From positions 1 through 64,000 of the forward strand of contig JADJVX010000017.1 in the NCBI GenBank assembly GCA_016710385.1: DNA of 64,000 nucleotides, read 5' to 3'. The stretch is from Actinomycetales bacterium. GTDB taxonomy: Bacteria; Actinomycetota; Actinomycetes; Actinomycetales; Dermatophilaceae. Of this stretch, positions 27,214 to 37,113 are shown piece by piece. Each line of letters begins with the position of its first letter. The stretch's first letter is position 1. The notes below the pieces were generated by a model. The model saw only the letters and a list, made by a program, of their open reading frames with translations. It was not told the origin of the DNA and searched no databases. Position numbers and translations under genes: made by a program.

Positions 27214-28461
27214 TCAGGGCGTGCGGGTTGCGCCTCCGGTCCACGCGTGGAAGAGCGACCACGCGCGTGCGTCGGTGAGCGAGGCCACCTGGTCGACGAC
27301 CACCCGCAATCGTGCGGCGTCGTCGGGGGCCGCGAGGAAGTCCGCGGTGAGGTCCGGATCGAGGTAGTCGGGCCGTTCCAGCAGGCATGCGACGAGGGCG
27401 TGCAGCACCTCTTCCTGATGTGCAGTAACCTCCCGGCGCTCCTGCGAGTGCATGACGTAATGCGCGGCCACCGCCTTGAGCAGCACGCACTCGGCCCGCA
27501 CCTCGTCGGGGATGACGAGGTTTGCGCCATAGCGGGTGAGGTCGCCCTCGCCGTGCCGCGAGCGGGTGGCGACTTCCACGGCATACACGAAGCGGCCGAT
27601 CAGCCGGCTGGTCATGTCCTTGAGGGCCGCGAGGTCGGCGCGGGTCCCGGTGAAGGCGCGCGGGACCGTCCCCGTGGCCACCAGGCGGGCGGCGGCGGCT
27701 TCCAGCGCGGGGAGTTCCAGATCGGGTGCGTATGCCGTGCGCGCGACCTGCGCGACCACCCGCACCTCGGTGGGGTCGTAGAGGACGCGGGGGTCGACCC
27801 GCCCGGAGGCGATGGCGTCCTCGACGTCGTGGACGGAGTAGGCGACGTCGTCAGACCAGTCCATGACTTCGGCTTCCAGACAGCGGTCGCCCGGCTGCGC
27901 ACACTCACGGAACCAGTCGAAAACCGTCCGATCGTCTTCGTAGACACCGAACTTGCCAGTCTCACTGGGGCCTTCGCCTCGGCCCCACGGATACTTCGTC
28001 GCCGCGTCGAGACTGGCCCTGGTGAGATTGAGCCCGGCGGACCGACCGTCCGGGTGGACGCGCTTGGGCTCCAGACGGGTGAGGATCCGCAGGGTCTGCG
28101 CGTTGCCCTCGAATCCGCCGATATGCGAGACGAGGTGGTTGAGCACCGACTCGCCGTGATGCCCGAACGGTGGGTGGCCGAGGTCGTGCGCGAGGCACGC
28201 GGTGTCGACGACATCGGCGTCACACCCGAGCGCCGCGCCAAATTCGCGCCCGATCTGGGCGACCTCGAGGGAGTGGGTGAGCCGGGTGCGGATGAAATCG
28301 TCCGACCCCGGCTGCACCACCTGGGTCTTGGCCGACAGCCGTCGCAACGCCGCCGAGTGCAGCAATCGCGCTCTGTCACGGGCGAAATCGTCGCGGTCGG
28401 CCCGCTTGTGGGCGGGGTCCTCGGCGACCCACCGCTGCCGGTCCCGGGCGGCATAGGTCAT
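27214..28461 (-). CDS. dgt: Deoxyguanosinetriphosphate triphosphohydrolase-like protein
   Basis: An HD-domain dNTP triphosphohydrolase of 415 residues, which hydrolyses dNTPs to nucleoside and triphosphate. The N-terminal signature RDRARLLHSAALRRLSAKTQ is followed by the HD metal site (RLTHSLEV, then CLAHDLGHPPFGHHGE) and VMDWSDDVAYSVHDVED. The location next to dnaG is conserved across actinobacteria. ATG 28461 is the natural start, five bases from the upstream gene's stop. Confidence 0.92.
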   Translation of the reverse strand: MTYAARDRQRWVAEDPAHKRADRDDFARDRARLLHSAALRRLSAKTQVVQPGSDDFIRTRLTHSLEVAQIGREFGAALGCDADVVDTACLAHDLGHPPFGHHGESVLNHLVSHIGGFEGNAQTLRILTRLEPKRVHPDGRSAGLNLTRASLDAATKYPWGRGEGPSETGKFGVYEDDRTVFDWFRECAQPGDRCLEAEVMDWSDDVAYSVHDVEDAIASGRVDPRVLYDPTEVRVVAQVARTAYAPDLELPALEAAAARLVATGTVPRAFTGTRADLAALKDMTSRLIGRFVYAVEVATRSRHGEGDLTRYGANLVIPDEVRAECVLLKAVAAHYVMHSQERREVTAHQEEVLHALVACLLERPDYLDPDLTADFLAAPDDAARLRVVVDQVASLTDARAWSLFHAWTGGATRTP

Positions 28462-28465
28462 GCCG

Positions 28466-29014
28466 TCACCGCGTCCGCAAGGTCACGAGGTGGCCCAGTA
28501 CCCCTGGCACCCAACCGGTCTGGTGGTTGAGCCAGCGGGCGCTCACGAGGTTCTGCGGCACGATGACCATGTCATCGCGTGCCCCCATGAGACCGAGGTC
28601 GGTGCCGTAGACGTCGGTGACCATGCCCCACTGCAGGTCGGTCGCACCTGCCAGGTAAGCACCCAGGGCCACACCCCACCGGTGGGTGACCGCTGTGTAG
28701 TCCTCGCGGTTGCGCTCCGGGACGGCATACCAGGCATCCATGGCGGCATCGAGGGCTCGGCCGAGGGCCTGCAGGTCGGTGTGGTCCGCACCGCGCGCCG
28801 CGACGGCCGCCACCTCGGCGTCGAGGGCGGCCCGCTGGTCGCCGGTGAGTGCGCGCCATTGCGGACGTGCGGGGAGCGGATCGTCGTCCGCCGCACCGTC
28901 CGAGACGCTGTGCGTGGCGACATCCGAGATGACATCCGTGACGCCGTCCGAGGGGATGTCGGCAGCCCTGGGCGCATCCGGCTCGCTCCGGTTGCTCTTG
29001 GAGAACCAGCCCAT
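28466..29014 (-). CDS. DUF3806-like protein
   Basis: A 182-residue cytoplasmic protein. Residues about 1-55 are low-complexity and acidic (ISDVATHSVSDGAADDDP). The folded part resembles DUF3806: WGVALGAYLAGATDLQWGMV followed by VTDVYGTDLGLM and VPQNLVSARW. Function unknown. It lies five bases upstream of dgt on the same strand, so the two are probably co-transcribed. Confidence 0.65.
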   Translation of the reverse strand: MGWFSKSNRSEPDAPRAADIPSDGVTDVISDVATHSVSDGAADDDPLPARPQWRALTGDQRAALDAEVAAVAARGADHTDLQALGRALDAAMDAWYAVPERNREDYTAVTHRWGVALGAYLAGATDLQWGMVTDVYGTDLGLMGARDDMVIVPQNLVSARWLNHQTGWVPGVLGHLVTLRTR

Positions 29015-29040
29015 GGGGCCAGACTAACGATCCGAGCCGA

Positions 29041-29685
29041 TCAGAGCCCCCCGAGTTGAGTTCGGGCACGCGTGACCCAGCCGGGCAGGTCACCATAGCG
29101 CTGTTGCGGGATCGGCTCGTATGCCGCGCAGCTGGCGATGAGGGTCTGCATCCGGCGCGCTCGGGTCGACTCCTGCTTGGCCGACACCACCCACCAGATG
29201 CACGACTTGCGATAGCTGGGTGCCGCCAACCCCCAGAAGGCCGAGGCCCGGGGATCGGCCGCAAGCAATTCCGCGTATTCGGCAGGCAGGTGGCCCGCCT
29301 CGGCCTGCTCGTAGGCGTAGATGCCCTGCTTATCGGCACTGCGCGCCGCGAACGCGGCCAGACCGGCCGGGTGCATCCGCCCCTGCTCGGTGAGCGCCTC
29401 GACGAGCGCGATGTTGACCTTGCTCCACGTGCTTCCCCGCCGTCGCGGCGACCACCGCTGCCGCACGGCGTCCGGGCCCAGGCTGTAGACGACCGAATCG
29501 ATCCACCCGAAACAGAGCGCCTCGGGCACAGCCTCCTCCCAGGTCAGGCCGCGCGGCTGGACATGCTTCTTGCGCAGGCCCATCCATAACTCGCTGGCCG
29601 AATCGTGATGCGCGGCAAGCCATTCGCGGAACTCACTGGCCGAGTCGAAGAAGGTGACCTCGGGCTGGGACGGGTCGGACGGCAT
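29041..29685 (-). CDS. YdeI/OmpD-associated family protein
   Basis: A 214-residue protein of the YdeI family, linked in other bacteria to antimicrobial peptide or bacteriocin tolerance; molecular role unknown. Diagnostic stretches are SELWMGLRKKHVQPRGLTWE, EALCFGWIDSVVYSLGPDA and RQRWSPRRRGSTWSKVN. The start ATG 29685 lies inside a copy of the dispersed motif (GGTATGCCG), so the protein begins Met-Pro. It ends 26 bases before the DUF3806-like gene on the same strand. Confidence 0.85.
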   Translation of the reverse strand: MPSDPSQPEVTFFDSASEFREWLAAHHDSASELWMGLRKKHVQPRGLTWEEAVPEALCFGWIDSVVYSLGPDAVRQRWSPRRRGSTWSKVNIALVEALTEQGRMHPAGLAAFAARSADKQGIYAYEQAEAGHLPAEYAELLAADPRASAFWGLAAPSYRKSCIWWVVSAKQESTRARRMQTLIASCAAYEPIPQQRYGDLPGWVTRARTQLGGL

Positions 29686-29691
29686 ACCGAG

Positions 29692-30858
29692 TCACCCTCC
29701 GGAGACGTCGAGTTCGGCCTCGGCCACAAGTGAGCGCTGGGCCTCGGTGAGGTCGGGCGAGTCGAGCCAGCCGTCGGGCAGGACGACCTTCTTGGGGGTG
29801 CCGGCCCGGCCGCGCTGCCCCTCGGCGTCGGCGCCCGGCCACGGGGCGGTGGGGTCGAGCCCGCCGAGCAAGTCCTCAAGCGCGGCAAGCGAGTCGACGA
29901 GTGCCAGGTGGTTGCGCAGCGCCGGCCCGGCCGGGAACCCCTTGAGATACCAGGCGACGTGTTTGCGGATGTCGCGGCAGCCGCGCCGCTCGTCGCCGTA
30001 GAACTCCACGAGGTATGCCGCGTGGCGGGCCAGGGTGGCCGCGACCTCGCCGAGCGTGGGCTGCATCCGGTCCGGGCGGCCGGCGAAGGCCGCCGACAGG
30101 TCGGCAAAGAGCCACGGACGACCCAGGCACCCGCGCCCGACCACGACACCGTCGCACCCGGTCTCGGCGACCATGCGCAGCGCGTCGTCAGCCGACCAGA
30201 TGTCGCCATTGCCGAGCACCGGAAGATCGGGCAACGCCTCCTTGAGCCGCGCGATCGCGGTCCAGTCGGCCTGCCCGGAGTAGTGCTGCGCGGCGGTCCG
30301 GCCGTGCAGCGCGACGGCAGCCACCCCCTCGGCTGCGGCGATCCGGCCGGCGTCGAGGTAGGTCTGGTGGTCCTCGTCGATGCCGATCCGCATCTTCACG
30401 GTCACCGGGACCTCGCGACGGGCGCCTTCTTGGACGACCGCCGCGACGATCGACCGAAACAGGTCACGCTTCCAGGGCAGCGCCGAGCCGCCGCCCTTGC
30501 GGGTCACCTTGGGCACCGGGCACCCGAAATTGAGGTCGATGTGGTCGGCGCGGTCTTCCTGGACGAGGATCCGCGCTGCCGCCCGAGCCGTCACCGGGTC
30601 GACCGAATAGAGCTGCACCGACCGCGGCTGCTCGTCGGGGTCGTGTTCGATCAGGCGCATCGTCTCGGCATTGCGCTCGACCAACGCCCGTGAGGTGATC
30701 ATCTCCGAGACGTAGAGGCAGTCGCCGCCGAACTCGCGGCACAGCCGCCGGAAGGCCCGGTTGGTGATCCCGGCCATCGGCGCCAGGACGACGGGGGTCG
30801 CGATGGTATGCCGGCCGAGCTGCACGGGGGGCAGCGTCGCAGCGAGAGCAGTCGGCAT
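29692..30858 (-). CDS. dusB: tRNA-dihydrouridine synthase, DusB/NifR3 type
   Basis: An FMN-dependent TIM-barrel enzyme that reduces uridine to dihydrouridine in tRNA D-loops. It starts MPTALAATLPPVQLGRHTIA at ATG 30858; an open frame continues upstream but is not conserved. Family signatures: VVLAPMAGITNRAFRRLC, IDLNFGCPVPKVTRKGGGSA (catalytic Cys), VTVKMRIGIDEDH and GVVVGRGCLGRPWLF. Length is 388 residues, as in other actinobacteria. It ends six bases before the YdeI-family gene. Confidence 0.93.
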   Translation of the reverse strand: MPTALAATLPPVQLGRHTIATPVVLAPMAGITNRAFRRLCREFGGDCLYVSEMITSRALVERNAETMRLIEHDPDEQPRSVQLYSVDPVTARAAARILVQEDRADHIDLNFGCPVPKVTRKGGGSALPWKRDLFRSIVAAVVQEGARREVPVTVKMRIGIDEDHQTYLDAGRIAAAEGVAAVALHGRTAAQHYSGQADWTAIARLKEALPDLPVLGNGDIWSADDALRMVAETGCDGVVVGRGCLGRPWLFADLSAAFAGRPDRMQPTLGEVAATLARHAAYLVEFYGDERRGCRDIRKHVAWYLKGFPAGPALRNHLALVDSLAALEDLLGGLDPTAPWPGADAEGQRGRAGTPKKVVLPDGWLDSPDLTEAQRSLVAEAELDVSGG

Positions 30859-30932
30859 CCGGCCATTGTCCCAGGCCGGGAGTGCCCTCGCCGGCACCGC
30901 CGATTCGGCAGGCAGGTGGGTCGCTGCCGAGG

Positions 30933-31376
30933 TCAGCGCAGGACGGCCAGCAGCCCCGGCTCCGGACGGCCGGCGGCGCGTGCTTTCGGCTGCAGCCACG
31001 CGAACGACGCGAGCACGACGTCGATCCCCTCGAGGTAGTCCGAGACGACGTCGGACTCGGGCCCACGGAGTCGACTGAGCACCACGGCATACCGGTCGGC
31101 CAGGGCGAGCGCCGCCTCGGGGCTGCGCCACCCGACGAGCGTGTCCTGCGGCACCTGCGGGAAACCCTCCGGTACCGGCCCCCACCATCCGTCGGGCGTG
31201 TCCGCCGAGGGGATGCCGCGCCGGGCGAGGATCGCGACCGCCTCGTGGCCCTGGACCCACGGGGCGCACTGCGCCCGGCGCCGACTGTGCGCGTCGGCCG
31301 CGGCGAGGACCGCGTCGATGTCGGCACCGACCAGGTCCCCCGAGGCCACGGCATACACGCTCAGCGTCGCGCTCAC
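30933..31376 (-). CDS. Hypothetical protein, 147 residues
   Basis: No family recognised with confidence. The protein starts at GTG 31376 (MSATLSVYAVASGDLVGADI), has no signal peptide or membrane segment, and contains GGxG-poor, Trp-rich central sequence (DGWWGPVPEGFPQ). The pattern 'hydrophobic N-terminal strand plus helical acidic segments' resembles small DUF7691-type proteins, but this is a weak resemblance. It lies 74 bases upstream of dusB on the same strand. Confidence 0.6.
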   Translation of the reverse strand: MSATLSVYAVASGDLVGADIDAVLAAADAHSRRRAQCAPWVQGHEAVAILARRGIPSADTPDGWWGPVPEGFPQVPQDTLVGWRSPEAALALADRYAVVLSRLRGPESDVVSDYLEGIDVVLASFAWLQPKARAAGRPEPGLLAVLR

Positions 31377-31413
31377 GAAGCTGACCCTATCGGCCGCCCT
31401 CAGCCCGGCCGAG

Positions 31414-32151
31414 TCACCCCCGAGGCACCCCCGAGGCGACCTCCCGGGCGAACTCGGCGATGATCGCGCTGGTCTTCCACGGGTGGGTCAGCGGCATGAG
31501 GTGACTCCCCCGGCGGATCGTCCGCACCCTGCCATCCCGCGCGTGGGCGGCATACTGTCGGCTGTTGATGGCGACCTGATCGAGGGTGCCATGCACGATC
31601 AACACCGGGCAGGTCACCGTGTCGAGCAGTTCAGGACGGCCGCCGGCCATCACCTCCGCCCACATCGCCGGGATGTCGGCGAAGTAGTAGCCCTCGCTGC
31701 GGATGGGGCCGGCGACCTCGGGCGGAGAGATCCTCGACAGGATGCGATCGTTGAGGCGGGTCATCCGCTCCGGCCCGGCCGCCTCGGTGGCCCACCCGAG
31801 CGCCCGATAGACCGCAGCACCCGGGCCTTTCGGCACGGCGGTCGACCCGATGAGGACCAGCCCGGCCAGGCGCTCGCTGTGTTGCGACGCATAGGTCATG
31901 GCGACGTAGCCCCCCAACGAGTGGCCCGCGAGCACGACCGGTATGCCGTCGGGTGCGGATTCGACGGCCTGCGCCACGGTCTCGACGGCCGTGGCCATGG
32001 TGAACGGGATGTCGACCGATCGGCCGTGTCGCGGCAGGTCGGGCGTGACGACCTCGAACTCGGGCTCCAACCAGCGGCGGTGAGCGGCCCACTGGATCCC
32101 ACTCACGCGGGTGCCGTGGACGAGGACCAAACGGGCGCGGGGCGGCTGCAC
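31414..32151 (-). CDS. Alpha/beta-hydrolase
   Basis: A 245-residue serine hydrolase. The oxyanion-hole region is LVLVHGTRVSGIQW, the nucleophile elbow is GHSLGGY, the acid is probably the Asp in IVHGTLDQVA, and the base His lies in GSHLMPLTHPW. It has a short cap and no signal peptide, so it is cytoplasmic. Substrate unknown. The start is GTG 32151, nine bases after the upstream gene's stop, suggesting co-transcription with the sigma-factor pair. Confidence 0.85.
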   Translation of the reverse strand: MQPPRARLVLVHGTRVSGIQWAAHRRWLEPEFEVVTPDLPRHGRSVDIPFTMATAVETVAQAVESAPDGIPVVLAGHSLGGYVAMTYASQHSERLAGLVLIGSTAVPKGPGAAVYRALGWATEAAGPERMTRLNDRILSRISPPEVAGPIRSEGYYFADIPAMWAEVMAGGRPELLDTVTCPVLIVHGTLDQVAINSRQYAAHARDGRVRTIRRGSHLMPLTHPWKTSAIIAEFAREVASGVPRG

Positions 32152-32160
32152 CCGACCAGC

Positions 32161-33501
32161 CTACGTCGTTGCCGAGGAGCCCCCGCTGTTGTCGGGTGTG
32201 CTCCGAGGTCGCTCCGTGGTCGCCTGCAGTCCCACTCCCAACGCGAAGCGATAGCCCAGGTCGGTCCGCGGCAGGTCGGCGACGAACCAATTGCGCCCCT
32301 GCACGATGTCCCACGCCATGAGCCGCACGGCGTCATCGCCGGCCAGCCGATAGAGCACGACGTCCTCGGACACCCACCGGAGCGCGCTGAAGGCGCCCTT
32401 GGGAGCATCGAGCAGGCCGGTCAACACGACTGCCCGGGGCCGCTCGAACGAGCCGTCCTCGTCGAAGCCGACGAAGCTCATCCCCTGAAACCCGTTGACC
32501 GCGCTGGAGATGTCCGGTGCCGTGAAGCAACCGGTGGCCACCAGACCCCCTGGGCTGGTGACGGAGTCCGCCCAGCTCGACCCGAGCAGCGGGCTCACCT
32601 CGCGCCTGGACACCGGGGTGCCAGAGTCGTCGTATCGGGCCAGATGCACCGTCGTGCCGTCCGAAGCCACGAGATGGTGTCCTTCGTGGACGTCCTCGGC
32701 CGCCGGTTGCACGGTGGGACCGGCCGGGTCGATGCGCCAGGTGCGGCTCTCGGAATGGGCGATGAACCAGGTCCCTGCAGCCGACCATCCCCCGCTCTCG
32801 AGGTGGTCGGTGGGAATCGACACCTGGCGCACCGAGCCATCCCGGATATCCACGAAGATGACCGAACCGTCCTGGACGAAGCCGACCCGATATCCGTCCG
32901 GAGCGACGATGTGGGCTCCGAGGACCATCCGTTTCCCGTTGACCGGGCTACCGAACGGCGTGAGCGTCACACGGGTCGCTTCGACGAAGCCCCCGATGGA
33001 ACCGCCGACGAAGAACACCGGGTGGAATCGATCGGCACCGAGGTCTCGCACCAGCACGGCGCCGACGCGCCCGGCGGTGCCGACGCCACCGGCGAGTGCC
33101 GGCACCACATCGTCCCGCTCCACCGCGAGGGCGGTCGGCAAGGGCGCCCCGTCTGCTTCGACGACGAGGGAGGTCAGTGAGGCGAGCGTCGCAGCCGGCA
33201 ACTGGTCAACGGTCACTCCCCCCACCACGAGCGGGGCCGGCTGGCCGGATCGGGTGACGCTCGACGGGGTCGGCGTCGTGGCCGGCAGGTCGATGCGGGG
33301 GGTCTGCACCCGAGACAGGCCGAGCGGGACAGCCACGGCCAGAGCGGCGACGACGGCCCCTGCACCCGCCACCCGGAGCCGCCGCTGACGCCGTCGCAGA
33401 AGCCGGGCACCGGCCCACGCTCGGGCAGCGCTCCCGGAGCGATCGACGATCTCTATGTCGTCGGCCAGGTCGGTCAACATGGTGCGCAACCGTGCGGTCA
33501 T
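32161..33501 (-). CDS. Membrane-anchored partner of the SigE-like sigma factor
   Basis: A 446-residue protein with a basic cytoplasmic N-terminus (MTARLRTMLTDLADDIEIVD, RRRQRRLR), one membrane helix at about residues 43-62 (VAGAGAVVAALAVAVPLGL), and a large outer domain with beta-propeller-like periodicity. Its ATG overlaps the sigma gene's stop (ATGA at 33498-33501), the usual coupling of sigma factor and regulator. No classical zinc anti-sigma (HxxxCxxC) motif is present, so an anti-sigma function is inference from gene order and topology. Confidence 0.75.
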   Translation of the reverse strand: MTARLRTMLTDLADDIEIVDRSGSAARAWAGARLLRRRQRRLRVAGAGAVVAALAVAVPLGLSRVQTPRIDLPATTPTPSSVTRSGQPAPLVVGGVTVDQLPAATLASLTSLVVEADGAPLPTALAVERDDVVPALAGGVGTAGRVGAVLVRDLGADRFHPVFFVGGSIGGFVEATRVTLTPFGSPVNGKRMVLGAHIVAPDGYRVGFVQDGSVIFVDIRDGSVRQVSIPTDHLESGGWSAAGTWFIAHSESRTWRIDPAGPTVQPAAEDVHEGHHLVASDGTTVHLARYDDSGTPVSRREVSPLLGSSWADSVTSPGGLVATGCFTAPDISSAVNGFQGMSFVGFDEDGSFERPRAVVLTGLLDAPKGAFSALRWVSEDVVLYRLAGDDAVRLMAWDIVQGRNWFVADLPRTDLGYRFALGVGLQATTERPRSTPDNSGGSSATT

Positions 33502-34151
33502 CTCCACTCCCCTTCCAACGTGCTGTCGTCGATCCCGCTCGGCTCGTCGCTCGGTGGCAGCGCCGCGCGGAGCCTGCCCAACGCGGCGTGGGTCTGGCTC
33601 TTGACGGTGCCCACAGTGACTCCGAGGATCTCGGCGACGTCGCGCTCGCTGCGGTCCTCGAAGAATCGCAGGACGACGACGGCCCGCTGCTTGGGCGTGA
33701 GCGCGCCGAGGGCTCGGGCCACGTCGACCCGCGCCACGGCATACCCCGCCCCGCCGTCCGGCGCGGCGACCCGAGAGCGGGTCTCGACCCCCTGGCGCAG
33801 GCCGATCCAGCGCTCGATCGCGCCGCGTTCCGCGCGCCGGCGGCGCCACCACGACACGGCGTCGCGATAGACGATCTGCCGGATATAGGCATCGGGGTGT
33901 TCGTCTCGGATCCGCTCCCAGCGAGCGGCGAGTTTGACCAGGGCGCCTTGGACGATGTCTTCGGCTTCGGTCACATCGCCACAGACGAGGTATGCCGCCC
34001 GCAACAGGCCGCGCTCCCGGGAGGTCACGAAGGCGGCAAACCCCGTGTAGTCCCCGTGATCCCAGTGGTCGGCGTGGTCCGCATGGTCGGTGTGGTCGGA
34101 ACGGTCCGGAGAGCCGTTCGGGTCACGGGAACCTCGCGCCAAGCCCGCCAT
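33498..34151 (-). CDS. SigE-family RNA polymerase sigma factor
   Basis: A 217-residue extracytoplasmic-function sigma factor of the actinobacterial SigE70 group. Region 2: FVTSRERGLLRAAYLVCGDV, DIVQGALVKLAARW; region 4: ALGALTPKQRAVVVLRFFED followed by the helix-turn-helix SERDVAEILGVTVGTVKSQT. Ahead of region 2 is an unusual His/Asp-rich run (DHTDHADHADHWDHGDY, about residues 19-35), which could bind metal. The start ATG 34151 has GGGAGG just upstream. The next gene encodes a membrane protein that may sense the signal and hold this factor. Confidence 0.9.
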   Translation of the reverse strand: MAGLARGSRDPNGSPDRSDHTDHADHADHWDHGDYTGFAAFVTSRERGLLRAAYLVCGDVTEAEDIVQGALVKLAARWERIRDEHPDAYIRQIVYRDAVSWWRRRRAERGAIERWIGLRQGVETRSRVAAPDGGAGYAVARVDVARALGALTPKQRAVVVLRFFEDRSERDVAEILGVTVGTVKSQTHAALGRLRAALPPSDEPSGIDDSTLEGEWR

Positions 34152-34197
34152 CGCCCTCCCGTCCGGTCACCATCCCGTCGCTGCGCCGCCGGTTGGC

Positions 34198-34225
34198 GGT
34201 ATGCCGTGTCAACGCACGGCATACC
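34198..34225. terminator. Hairpin from two convergent dispersed motifs after glyS
   Basis: GGTATGCCGTG (34198-34208) and CACGGCATACC (34215-34225) are perfect complements around loop TCAACG. The hairpin lies between the glyS stop and the sigma-factor start, both on the minus strand, and is a likely intrinsic-type terminator for glyS without a T-run. It is the second place in the window where the motif is paired in this way. Confidence 0.65.
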
Positions 34226-34306
34226 CAGAAGGGTTGGCTCGACCGTCGGCGGGGTGCCGAAGGGCCACCCCCGGCCGAGGCCAGGGGTGGCCCGATCGGG
34301 TCGTGG

Positions 34307-35704
<1,398 letters not shown>

Positions 35705-35778
35705 ACGGGACAGGTTATCGGCCCTGCCGCCCCCGGCCCGAACCGCGAAGGCACCCGGTGCGTCTACCCTTGTGCCTC

Positions 35779-36063
35779 GTGAGTCTGCCCTTCCGCTCCA
35801 AGGTCGAGCACGCATCCGCGCCGTTCATCGAGCGCCTCAACTCGCTGCCGCGCGTGGCGTCCTTCCTCATCGTGCTCGCCCTTATGGCGGCGGGGACGTT
35901 CGTGCCGAAGGTCGGGTTCCTCTGCACGCTCGTGGTCGCGGCGTTCCTCGCGTGGTTGATCTTCCTCACCTGGCCGCGGCTGGTGGGCGTCGAGAAGCTC
36001 ATGCGGATTGCGGTGTTGGCCCTCGTGCTGGCCGTCGCGATTATTCAGGCGGTCCCGCGCTGA
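35779..36063 (+). CDS. Small two-helix membrane protein, DUF6703-like
   Basis: A 94-residue protein starting at GTG 35779 (VSLPFRSKVEHASAPFIERL). Two or three hydrophobic helices follow (ASFLIVLALMAAGTF; LCTLVVAAFLAWLIFLTW; RIAVLALVLAVAIIQAV). It resembles the actinobacterial DUF6703 family of unknown function. It is divergent from glyS, and its 3' end overlaps the end of the acetyltransferase gene by 23 bases. Confidence 0.65.
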   Translation: MSLPFRSKVEHASAPFIERLNSLPRVASFLIVLALMAAGTFVPKVGFLCTLVVAAFLAWLIFLTWPRLVGVEKLMRIAVLALVLAVAIIQAVPR

Positions 36064-36973
36064 CCTCGGTGGTCCGCGTTACCGGCGTCGGATCGGCGGG
36101 ACCCGATGCCCCCGCTGGGCGGGATTCGTATCGCGCCCGAGTGCCGTAGACCCGGAAACCCAACCGCTCGTAGAGGATTCGCGATGGGTTGTCGACGTTG
36201 ACGCACAGATAAACCCGGTCGGTGCCGGCCTTGCGCAGTGCCGTGAGCGATCGCGCGACCAGGTGAGCGCCCAACGCCCTGCCCCGCCAGGTGGGCACGA
36301 CGCCGACCTGGTCGATCCAGCCATCGCAGACGATGACGAAACCCACCGGCATACCCTCCCCGTCGAGGGCCACGCGCGAGTCGCGCGGCCGGAAGGTCGG
36401 GTCGGCGAGCAGCTCGGCCAGCCACTCCTGCTCGGGCACCGGCCGGTATGCCGGTCGGTCGGCGAAACTCGCGGAGAAGGCGGTGAAGAAGTCCGACGCG
36501 GTCTCGGGACCGAAGGGACGGGTAGTGACGCCGTCGGGCCGATGCACCCGAGGCACGGCCTTGAGCTTGTGCCGCATCACCGACTCGGCGAAGACCCGAT
36601 GGAATCCGCTTGCGGCGAAAAGCGATTCGGCCTCGATCGACATTGTCTCGGCGATGACGAGCGGCGATCCACCTCCCGCTTGGGCCTGACACCAGTCGAC
36701 GAGGTGCTCACCGTGACCCTGCCGCCGGGCCGACGGATGCACCAGACCGGTCGCCGTGCGCCGATCACCACGGTGGCCCAGCGCTGCGGCGGCGAGCAGT
36801 TCCGTCGTGTCGTCGCGCCCGGCGATGCCGACATCGGTGAGGAAGAGCTCGCGCAGGTAGGGGCCGGTGGCCAGCTGCGGCAGTCCACCGTCAGCGTCGA
36901 GGCAGTCCTGGGCCAAGGCCATCAGGGCGGGTAGGTCCGCCTCGGTCAGCGGGCTCCAGTCGAGTACGGCCAT
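36041..36973 (-). CDS. Tandem GNAT-family N-acetyltransferase
   Basis: A 310-residue protein with two GNAT folds in series, an arrangement like mycothiol synthase MshD. The N-terminal copy has VHPSARRQGHGEHLV and the C-terminal copy VVPTWRGRALGAHLVARSLT with CVNVDNPSRILYERLGFRVY, the acetyl-CoA-binding and exit signatures. The C-terminal copy is the better conserved and is probably the active one. AGGAG lies six bases before ATG 36973 and decides the start. The substrate is unknown; I do not assign MshD because the rest of the sequence does not follow it. Confidence 0.8.
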   Translation of the reverse strand: MAVLDWSPLTEADLPALMALAQDCLDADGGLPQLATGPYLRELFLTDVGIAGRDDTTELLAAAALGHRGDRRTATGLVHPSARRQGHGEHLVDWCQAQAGGGSPLVIAETMSIEAESLFAASGFHRVFAESVMRHKLKAVPRVHRPDGVTTRPFGPETASDFFTAFSASFADRPAYRPVPEQEWLAELLADPTFRPRDSRVALDGEGMPVGFVIVCDGWIDQVGVVPTWRGRALGAHLVARSLTALRKAGTDRVYLCVNVDNPSRILYERLGFRVYGTRARYESRPAGASGPADPTPVTRTTEVSAGPPE

Positions 36974-37079
36974 GTCGCGCTCCTGACTGCGAGGGCTCGC
37001 GGGTTGCGCTGCCATCGCCCTCCCATCACATCACGGGTTGCCCGGTTCGATGGACGTCGGCGTCCCGACGGCGCCTAAT

Positions 37080-37100
37080 TGACAATGATTCTCATTTCCG
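37080..37100 (+). promoter_or_regulatory. Zur box of the zinc uptake operon
   Basis: TGACAATGATTCTCATTTCCG is close to the actinobacterial Zur consensus, an imperfect palindrome of the form TGAnAAtGaTTnTCATTnnCA. It lies 14 bases before the znuA start. Since zur is the last gene of the operon, the operon is probably self-regulated and derepressed when zinc is scarce. Confidence 0.8.
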
Positions 37101-37113
37101 TCAGGATCGCCGT

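Noticed and set aside
25711..28530. A 939-codon plus-strand frame over dnaG and dgt
   Set aside because: Antisense shadow of dnaG, the VOC gene and dgt; its translation has no recognisable protein features.
36041..36973. Mycothiol synthase MshD for the tandem GNAT protein
   Set aside because: Only the two-domain layout and size agree; the sequence between the domains does not follow MshD, and the N-terminal copy is weakly conserved.
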